From Desulfobacteraceae bacterium (GTDB taxonomy: Bacteria > Desulfobacterota > Desulfobacteria > Desulfobacterales > Desulfosarcinaceae), in NCBI GenBank assembly GCA_027025615.1, contig JALVQM010000070.1, positions 1 to 6,956 of the forward strand: DNA of 6,956 nucleotides. The letters run 5' to 3'. A model generated the notes under the pieces. It ran no database searches. It was not told where the DNA came from and saw only the letters and a program-made list of their open reading frames with translations. Position 1 is the stretch's first letter; every line of letters starts with the position of its first letter. This document shows positions 1-4,777 of the stretch, in pieces. The translations under genes were made by a program, and so were the position numbers.

Positions 1-615
1 GTCTCCAGGCCCCAGGTAATAATGGTCGTTGGAGTAAACGGTGTCGGTAAAACCACAACTATCGGCAAACTGGCGGCAAAGGCCGCTGATGAGGGGCAAA
101 CCGTTTTAATTGCGGCCGCCGATACATTCAGGGCGGCAGCTATTGAACAACTCAGCATTTGGGCCCGGCGGGCCGGGGCTGAAATCGTTAAACACAAGGA
201 AAATGCCGACCCGGCAGCAGTTGCTTTCGATAGTGTCCAGGCAGCAATTGCCCGCGGAACCGACCTTGTTCTGATAGATACCGCCGGTCGGCTCCACACC
301 AAGGTAAATTTGATGGAGGAATTGAAAAAAATCAGGCGTTCTGTTGCCAAGAACCTGCCAGACGCCCCCCACGAGATTCTACTGGTACTAGATGCCACCA
401 CCGGCCAGAATGCCTTGTCTCAGGCTAAAATTTTCCATGAGGCCTTGGGAGTTACCGGCCTGGCACTGACAAAACTGGATGGCACTGCCAAAGGCGGTAT
501 CGTAGTAAGTATCTGCAGCAGCTTGAAATTACCTTTGCGTTACATCGGCGTGGGGGAAGGAATCGACGACCTGCAAGTATTTGATCCGGCTCGTTTTGTG
601 GAAGCATTGTTTTAA
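1..615 (+). CDS. ftsY: FtsY, signal recognition particle receptor GTPase (3' part)
   Basis: FtsY is the membrane-associated SRP receptor: its GTPase (NG) domain pairs with that of Ffh to deliver ribosome-nascent chain complexes to the Sec translocon. The reading frame is open from base 1, so the 5' part, including the acidic A region and most of the N domain, lies outside the window; 204 residues remain. Visible in order are the P-loop GVNGVGKTT (residues 11-19 of the fragment), the DTFRAAA motif typical of SRP GTPases, the DTAGRLH switch motif, TKLDGTAKGG (guanine specificity and following loop), and the closing motif GVGEGIDDLQVFDP leading to the usual FVEALF end. The TKLDGTAKGG and GIDDL-x-FDP features separate FtsY from Ffh. 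The C-terminus is normal and complete. An ATG at 22 is internal to the P-loop strand and cannot be the real start. Confidence 0.96.
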   Translation, partial: VSRPQVIMVVGVNGVGKTTTIGKLAAKAADEGQTVLIAAADTFRAAAIEQLSIWARRAGAEIVKHKENADPAAVAFDSVQAAIARGTDLVLIDTAGRLHTKVNLMEELKKIRRSVAKNLPDAPHEILLVLDATTGQNALSQAKIFHEALGVTGLALTKLDGTAKGGIVVSICSSLKLPLRYIGVGEGIDDLQVFDPARFVEALF

Positions 616-764
616 ACCAGGGAATTGGATTCTGACAGGCATTAATTGCCAATTTTACCTTCAGCGGATTACTGCTTGCAATCCCTTATTATTTGCTGAT
701 TTTAAAATGTTTGCGTTGCTGAATGCCCAAAATTCAGATATCGAAAGTTCATTTAGCGCTAAAA

Positions 765-819
765 CTATTGACAAACGTGGTTTTTTCTATTGACACTATG
801 TCAAGAGCTGCTGTATGGA
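765..819 (+). promoter_or_regulatory. Candidate promoter/operator of the HU gene
   Basis: Two perfect sigma70 -35 hexamers TTGACA occur at 768-773 and 790-795, each inside the repeated 9-mer CTATTGACA, with starts exactly 22 bases apart. The second is also the left arm of the inverted repeat TTGACA-cta-TGTCAA. A matching -10 box is poor: TATGGA at 814-819 (18-base spacer) or TGTATG at 812-817 (16-base spacer) after the second copy. TATAAC at 843-848 is a better -10 hexamer, but it has no -35 at the right distance and sits too close to the ribosome binding site. The -35-like elements are clear; the promoter assignment is tentative. Confidence 0.35.
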
Positions 820-854
820 GCATTTAAACAATCCGATTGCATTATAACACTTAG

Positions 855-862
855 AAGGGGGG
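855..862 (+). promoter_or_regulatory. Ribosome binding site of the HU gene
   Basis: AAGGGGGG lies 8 bases before the ATG at 871. It fixes the start there rather than at any upstream in-frame codon: the open frame extends back to about 790, but the residues before 871 do not resemble HU. Confidence 0.8.
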
Positions 863-870
863 CAAGAACC

Positions 871-1143
871 ATGACGAAAGCAGAAATCGTCGAAAAAATG
901 GCCAAGGATGCCGGTATTTCAAAGGTAGCAGCTGCTACTGCTCTGGATTCATTCATGACCAGTGTAACCAAAGCACTCAAGAAAAAAGACGGAAAGGTAA
1001 CCTTGGTTGGTTTTGGAACCTTCGCCAAAGTACGCCGTAAAGCCAGAAAAGGACGCAATCCGCAGACCGGCGAGCCAATCAAAATCAAGGCCTGCAACGT
1101 GGTCAAGTTTCGTCCCGGTAAAAAGCTCAAAGACGCTATCTAG
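871..1143 (+). CDS. HU-family DNA-binding protein
   Basis: This is a nucleoid-associated histone-like protein that binds and bends double-stranded DNA as a dimer, with roles in chromosome compaction, replication and repair. The 90-residue length is the normal HU size. The N-terminal helical dimerisation part begins MTKAEIVEKMAKDAGIS, close to the classic HU opening. It is followed by the signature GFGTF (47-51), the basic beta-arm region with RNPQTGE (62-68, including the proline that intercalates DNA at the arm tip), and the closing basic motif KFRPGKKLK (79-87). IHF subunits also share the fold, but the overall sequence and the short basic tail fit HU better. It is flanked by its own control region and a strong terminator, so it is probably monocistronic. 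It is convergent with the downstream minus-strand operon. Confidence 0.95.
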   Translation: MTKAEIVEKMAKDAGISKVAAATALDSFMTSVTKALKKKDGKVTLVGFGTFAKVRRKARKGRNPQTGEPIKIKACNVVKFRPGKKLKDAI

Positions 1144-1209
1144 AACAAGCGTCAGGAACAGTTTGATGCTGCCGGTGAGCAGTATGTATTAAAATCGCTT
1201 CATTGTTCT

Positions 1210-1251
1210 AAAAAAGCAGCTTTGCTGGTTTCCCGCGAAGCTGCTTTTTTT
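1210..1251. terminator. Strong, apparently bidirectional intrinsic terminator
   Basis: A 13-base-pair stem pairs 1210-1222 (AAAAAAGCAGCTT) with 1238-1250 (AAGCTGCTTTTTT), with a 15-base loop. The plus strand ends in a run of seven T (1245-1251) and the minus strand in a run of six T, so it can stop transcription of the HU gene (67 bases after its stop codon) and of the convergent minus-strand operon (about 50 bases after its last stop codon). Confidence 0.9.
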
Positions 1252-1300
1252 GTCCAGGAAGTCATTTGCAAGGCCATCCAGAAACGCAAGTCATCTGCAT

Positions 1301-1582
1301 TTAAAACCTGATTTCAAACCCTTTGAATTCTCCTTTATATTCCAATGGTTCTATTTCCAGGTCAGTAACCACCGCCAGCGAAGGCCCCCGTCGACACCAC
1401 TGGACCAGATCATCAACTGCACCAGCATCTCCTTCGAACATTGCTTCAACTGAACCATCCTGCAAATTTCGAACCCAGCCATTTACCCCATAGCGACGCG
1501 CGGCTTTTTGGGTCTCAAGGCGATAGCAAACCCCCTGGACCCTGCCCTTGATAATGACATGCAAACGTTTTTTCTCTTCCAT
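1301..1582 (-). CDS. acyP: Acylphosphatase
   Basis: This small cytoplasmic enzyme hydrolyses acyl phosphates such as carbamoyl phosphate and acetyl phosphate to carboxylate plus phosphate. From the ATG at 1582 it is 93 residues, the usual acylphosphatase size. It carries the phosphate-binding signature GRVQGVCYR (13-21, with the catalytic arginine at 21; most relatives read GVGFR), then GWVRN (35-39, with the catalytic asparagine at 39), LQDGSVEAMFEG, and the expected C-terminal GFEIRF. The start is chosen because GGAAGGAG lies 7 bases upstream and the protein from there matches the family length. The open frame continues upstream without a stop to an ATG at 1795, which would give a 164-residue fusion; that segment is listed separately. 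It is the last gene of the minus-strand operon, before the shared terminator. Confidence 0.9.
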   Translation of the reverse strand: MEEKKRLHVIIKGRVQGVCYRLETQKAARRYGVNGWVRNLQDGSVEAMFEGDAGAVDDLVQWCRRGPSLAVVTDLEIEPLEYKGEFKGFEIRF

Positions 1583-1795
1583 GTCTTTTCTCCTTCCACG
1601 TTCCCTGGATGTCCGGCTTTCAAAATTCAGGGCCATTTCCCACTGTTTGAGTAATTCAGCCCGGTGATCAAGCACCCATTTTCGTCCGTTTATGGCAACC
1701 AGTTCACTCAAACGTGTTTCCAATGCCCTGATTTGCTTTTCCGAACCGGGGATATCCCGCGTCCCAAGCAGGTCATAAACAGAAATTTTATCCAT
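1583..1795 (-). CDS. Unrecognised 71-residue segment in frame with acylphosphatase
   Basis: Starting from the ATG at 1795, 71 codons run without a stop straight into acylphosphatase. The segment is not part of the acylphosphatase fold. It opens MDKISVYDLLGTRDIPGSEK, is then probably two helices (about residues 17-36 and 42-56, rich in leucine and charged residues), and ends in a low-complexity basic stretch, SRTSRERGRRKD, that translates the region holding the acylphosphatase ribosome binding site. It has the look of a small real protein whose natural end would be near residue 57 and whose stop codon has been lost or replaced by read-through into the next gene. Its own ribosome binding site is weak. 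The frame is also open upstream of 1795, into the end of the ligase gene. I do not recognise a family; no function is assigned. Confidence 0.5.
1590..1597 (-). promoter_or_regulatory. Internal ribosome binding site deciding the acylphosphatase start
   Basis: On the minus strand GGAAGGAG sits 7 bases before the ATG at 1582. It is the best ribosome binding site in the window, and it lies inside the longer open frame that starts at 1795. This favours independent translation of acylphosphatase. Confidence 0.75.
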
Positions 1796-1863
1796 CAGTC
1801 TGCCAAAAAGGCCTTTTGAAAAATGGTTCGTGGTGTTGTAAAAGACAACTCTCGCCCAACTGG

Positions 1864-3696
1864 TCAGGCCGTTGCCAGCAAGTCGAGGTATTCACTTTCA
1901 GACAAAATCCGAACTCCCAATTGTCTTGCTTTTTCCAACTTGGCAAGACCAACCTTGTGGCCGCATACAAGGATATCCGTCTTGCTGCTTACTGCCGATT
2001 GGACCTGTGCTCCCATTTTTCGAGCTTGCTGTTCCATCTGATTACGGGATCCATGCTCCATTTTACCACTAAACACTATTTTCTTTCCACTCAAAGGATG
2101 CTGCTGTTTACTTTCCTGCCCCACAAGGACAGAGCGTTCCAGAACAAAGCCCAGGTTTAACATGTGCTGAATTGTCTGACGACATTCCGCCAGTCCCTGG
2201 GCAATGGAAGAACTGGTAATTTCCCCGAAACCATCCAGGGCGTTTATGTCTTCGGGTTTTGCATGAATAAGTTCTTCCAATCTAAAGTGCTGAAGCAACC
2301 TCCGGCTATCGCCCGGTCCCAGGTCAGGAATTCCAAAAGCCGCCAAAAAGCGCCAATCTTCAACAGGCTTTGACAAACTGGCCTGTAAGGCCTGGGCCAG
2401 GTTTTGGGACTGGACAGGACCGAATCCCAGTTTTTCAAAATCTTCTTTGGTCAGGGAATAAATTTTTTCCAGACTGTCGTATCCGGCGGCAACCAATTTT
2501 TTGACAGTTTGAATTCCAAACCAGTCAGCAGTCCCAATGGTTTTGAACCAGTGGACTATCCTCTGTTCCAACTGGGCTGGACAACCTGAATTCAAACAAC
2601 GCAGAAAGTCACCTTTCCATAATAGCGGCTGCTGACAAACAGGGCAATTCCCGGGCGGCTCGACATCATCAGATCGCAGAACAACCCTTTCTATTTTTGG
2701 AATAACTTCTCCGCTGCGGATTATTTCAATCTTCGCCCCGGGACCAATACCCAGTTTGGCAACCATCCCGGCGTGATGGGCGGTAACCCTGCGGATGGTG
2801 GCACCTGACAAACTCAGAGGTTCAACCTCCAGCACCGGGGTTACATTACCGGTTCTTCCCACCTGCCACTGGATTCCGATCACCTCGGTTATTCCGGTTT
2901 CACCTTTATGCTTGATGGCTATCTGCCAGCGGTAATGATGGGTGGTAGCCCCCATCTGTCGTCTGAGTTCCTGGTCTACTACTTCCAGGACCAATCCATC
3001 GGTTGGGTAATCGACTTTTTCCTGAAGATTTTTACAGATATCCCTGAAATTTTCCAGCAGCTGCAAAGCCGTACCCTGCCAAAAGGGCAACTGGTTGTAA
3101 GGCACGAAATGCACTGCACCGTCTTCCAGGGCCTTGCGTGCATTTTCGTTTATTTTGTCTGAAGCGATGATGCCTACTACCATGTTGCGGGGATGTTCAA
3201 AGAGGTCAGCCAGGTGGGTTTCAAAGTACGACTTTACAACTACTATTTCCCCAACTCCATGTCCCCGGCCACCTATGGGGACCACTCCCTTGGCAAAAGC
3301 ACTGCTGATCTCATAGCCAACCAGTCCATTTCCACGGGTCGCAAAAATCCTTCCATCATCCCTTCCGGCCAGACCGTCCAGCTTGGGCGTCATTCGGTAT
3401 TCTACCTTTTCCATTCCAAGCCGGGCAGCTTTTTTTTCAACCCGCGCGAAAAACCTGCGCAACTGCTCTTCGGTGTAGGCTTTTTCAGTGGAAAGCATTG
3501 GTTCAGGGTGGCGTACCTCGAGTTTTCCTTCAAAAGTTTCCGGCTCTACTGCCTGTAAGAATTGATTTTGGGGATCAAGCTCCCTTAGCCGCTCAACCAG
3601 AAGGTCGTATTCTGAATCGCTGATAAGCGGCCTGCCTTCGCGGTAAGCCCGGTTATAACGCTGGAGGTCGGCAACCAGTTTTTCAACTTCCTCCAT
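1864..3696 (-). CDS. ligA: Divergent NAD-dependent DNA ligase (LigA-like)
   Basis: Bacterial NAD-dependent ligase seals nicks with a 5'-phosphate, through a lysine-AMP intermediate. All LigA modules are present in order: an N-terminal Ia-like part (SDSEYD at 26-31), the adenylation domain with PKLDG (104-108, nucleophile K105), TRGNG (120-124), GE at 149-150, HPRN (168-171), DG (233-234) and the late lysine K262; an OB fold (QVGRTG at 278-283, then SGEVIP); a four-cysteine zinc finger (C351, C354, C367, C372, followed by PAQ); helix-hairpin-helix repeats (about 385-510); and a C-terminal BRCT domain (about 533-610). At 610 residues it is shorter than the usual roughly 670, mostly through compact adenylation-domain loops. 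By eye several residues that contact NAD in E. coli LigA differ (see findings). The start has GGGAG 7 bases upstream and overlaps the preceding gene by 14 bases, implying translational coupling. It may be a second, specialised ligase; activity is uncertain. Confidence 0.88.
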   Translation of the reverse strand: MEEVEKLVADLQRYNRAYREGRPLISDSEYDLLVERLRELDPQNQFLQAVEPETFEGKLEVRHPEPMLSTEKAYTEEQLRRFFARVEKKAARLGMEKVEYRMTPKLDGLAGRDDGRIFATRGNGLVGYEISSAFAKGVVPIGGRGHGVGEIVVVKSYFETHLADLFEHPRNMVVGIIASDKINENARKALEDGAVHFVPYNQLPFWQGTALQLLENFRDICKNLQEKVDYPTDGLVLEVVDQELRRQMGATTHHYRWQIAIKHKGETGITEVIGIQWQVGRTGNVTPVLEVEPLSLSGATIRRVTAHHAGMVAKLGIGPGAKIEIIRSGEVIPKIERVVLRSDDVEPPGNCPVCQQPLLWKGDFLRCLNSGCPAQLEQRIVHWFKTIGTADWFGIQTVKKLVAAGYDSLEKIYSLTKEDFEKLGFGPVQSQNLAQALQASLSKPVEDWRFLAAFGIPDLGPGDSRRLLQHFRLEELIHAKPEDINALDGFGEITSSSIAQGLAECRQTIQHMLNLGFVLERSVLVGQESKQQHPLSGKKIVFSGKMEHGSRNQMEQQARKMGAQVQSAVSSKTDILVCGHKVGLAKLEKARQLGVRILSESEYLDLLATA

Positions 3697-4480
3697 CGAT
3701 CATCTCCCGACAGATGTCTACTGCAGCCTTACAAACAAACCGGCGTCCCTTCTTGAAGCGCGGATTCTTGAATCCAGGCTGCCACTTCATCCGAAATAAT
3801 TCATCGGATACAACAAGCAATGCTCCCAGCTCTACCTGCCGAAAACCTGCAACTGCAAAAAGGGCCGCAACCTCCATCTCCACCGCCAGGCTTCCGCGCT
3901 TTTTATAAAGAGCAATTTTTGAAGGAGTTTCCCGGAACACACCGTCGGTGGTCCAAATCAGCCCTTTGCAAAACGGTTGCTGATTGCGCTCGACTACTTT
4001 TATAGTCTCTTGGAGGACTTTGCCGACTGCAGGAACCGGCCCATGTGTTTCCAATCGGTAATGTTTGCTGGTTCCATCGTCCGCCCAGGCACCGGTGGGA
4101 ACGACCAAATCTCCCACTGCCAAATCTGCATTAAGTGAGCCGCACCATCCGACGAACAGAACTTTTTCCACCCCCCAGGCTAAAATGAGTTCGAGAATCA
4201 TGGCTGCATAAGGTGCTCCGATAACCGGTCCCACCAACACCGGCATTTCTCGGACTTGGGGGCAATACAGTATTTTGCTCATGTACAGGGGGCGCTGGCG
4301 CCAATCGGCCTGGGGCAGGTTCTGTGCAATAGACTTCAGATCGCTTTCACTGGCAGCCATGATGGCAGTTGTCCCCAACCGCGGCGCTTTGTTTGAAGCA
4401 ACGGGCTTTATAAGGGCGTCGTCGGGCACTTCAACTCCATGTTTGATTCCGCCAGTGCAACTTATGGCTGCTGGAAGCAC
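3683..4480 (-). CDS. Nucleoside phosphorylase family protein (PNP/UDP phosphorylase superfamily)
   Basis: This family cleaves the N-glycosidic bond of nucleosides with phosphate, or with water in hydrolase branches, in cytoplasmic salvage. The 265-residue protein shows the superfamily core: GPVIGAPYA (84-92) with the start of a long helix, the glycine-rich strand VLFVGWCGSL (107-116), GDLVVPTGAW (123-132), the ribose-binding MEVAAL with preceding glutamate (201-207), and SDEL (225-228), where D226 matches the base-interacting acid of the family. Substrate cannot be read from this; uridine phosphorylase, purine nucleoside phosphorylase and nucleosidase branches all remain possible. The start used is a GTG immediately after the TAG stop of the preceding gene (zero spacing), without a clear ribosome binding site, so re-initiation is likely. 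The first 35 or so residues precede the core and the true start could be somewhat further in. The 3' end overlaps the ligase gene by 14 bases. Confidence 0.85.
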   Translation of the reverse strand: MLPAAISCTGGIKHGVEVPDDALIKPVASNKAPRLGTTAIMAASESDLKSIAQNLPQADWRQRPLYMSKILYCPQVREMPVLVGPVIGAPYAAMILELILAWGVEKVLFVGWCGSLNADLAVGDLVVPTGAWADDGTSKHYRLETHGPVPAVGKVLQETIKVVERNQQPFCKGLIWTTDGVFRETPSKIALYKKRGSLAVEMEVAALFAVAGFRQVELGALLVVSDELFRMKWQPGFKNPRFKKGRRFVCKAAVDICREMIDGGS

Positions 4481-4735
4481 CTATTCCGGTGCCACCAGAC
4501 CGGTCAGTTCATCCTTTATTTCGTCGATAATATCGTACAACCAGAGTATATCTTCCATAGTAAGACGACCTGCCTTAATCGGTGCCCGCTCGGTACCGTC
4601 TTTCTTCAGCAAAATGCGGGGGCCAATTTGAACCTTTGCTTCACCATCACCATAACGGTTAATTGAAACTACCAGACCGGTCTGCTCACATTTCCATTTC
4701 TTGAGAACTTTATCCTTGGATGGGTCATAGGGCAT
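4481..4735 (-). CDS. Conserved-looking small protein of unknown function, possibly PC4-like
   Basis: I do not recognise this 84-residue protein with certainty. It is basic in the N-terminal half (KDKVLKKWK), then appears to hold beta strands (LVVSINRY, about 21-28; AKVQIGPRILL, 33-43), a turn KKDGTERAP, and KAGRLTMEDILWLYDIIDEI (54-73), a helix with an acidic end. There is one cysteine (C16), no signal peptide and no membrane segment. The strand, strand, turn, then 'K-x-G-x-x-L-T-x-E-x-x-x-L' helix layout resembles PC4/YdbC-type single-stranded nucleic acid binders, but this is by eye only. Two good ribosome-binding motifs precede the ATG: GAGGT 4 bases and AAGGAG 11 bases upstream. It lies 42 bases after glyS and abuts the nucleoside phosphorylase gene, so it is an operon member. 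Confidence 0.75.
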   Translation of the reverse strand: MPYDPSKDKVLKKWKCEQTGLVVSINRYGDGEAKVQIGPRILLKKDGTERAPIKAGRLTMEDILWLYDIIDEIKDELTGLVAPE

Positions 4736-4777
4736 GGTGACCTCGTCTCCTTGATTTTAATCGCTATTTGTAAGAAT

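Larger units (their letters stand above)
616..870. other. Intergenic region between ftsY and the HU gene, repeat-rich
   Basis: No convincing gene is present in these 255 bases. The stretch is AT-rich towards the HU gene and holds several short symmetric elements: inverted repeat CTGAAT/ATTCAG at 719-737 with a 7-base loop, the perfect 12-base palindrome TTTAGCGCTAAA at 752-763, two copies of CTATTGACA at 765-773 and 787-795, and inverted repeat TTGACA-cta-TGTCAA at 790-804. Their position just ahead of the HU ribosome binding site suggests a promoter and operator region, which is inference. A weak hairpin shortly after ftsY (GGCA/TGCC at 638-650, flanked by AATTGG/CCAATT and followed by a short T-run) might act in ftsY termination but is not strong. 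Confidence 0.6.

Noticed and set aside
638..657. ftsY terminator hairpin
   Set aside because: The core stem is only four base pairs with a short, interrupted T-run; it is noted in the intergenic entry but is too weak to call as a feature.
581..793. 70-codon open frame after ftsY
   Set aside because: It starts inside ftsY in another frame, has no ribosome binding site, and encodes a composition that looks like translated spacer DNA.
821..841. Possible sigma54 -24/-12 promoter (TTGCA at 837-841)
   Set aside because: The required GG about ten bases upstream of the GC is absent.
843..848. TATAAC as the HU gene -10 box
   Set aside because: No -35 hexamer lies 16-18 bases upstream, and transcription would begin inside or next to the ribosome binding site.
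790..870. Upstream in-frame extension of the HU gene by 27 codons
   Set aside because: The added residues are not HU-like, they would translate the repeat-rich control region, and a strong ribosome binding site precedes ATG 871.
4494..4682. 12-base direct repeat ACCAGACCGGTC near both ends of the 84-residue gene (4494-4505 and 4671-4682)
   Set aside because: Both copies encode the same four residues, TGLV, within the protein; this is most simply a chance peptide and codon repeat, not an attachment site or insertion footprint.
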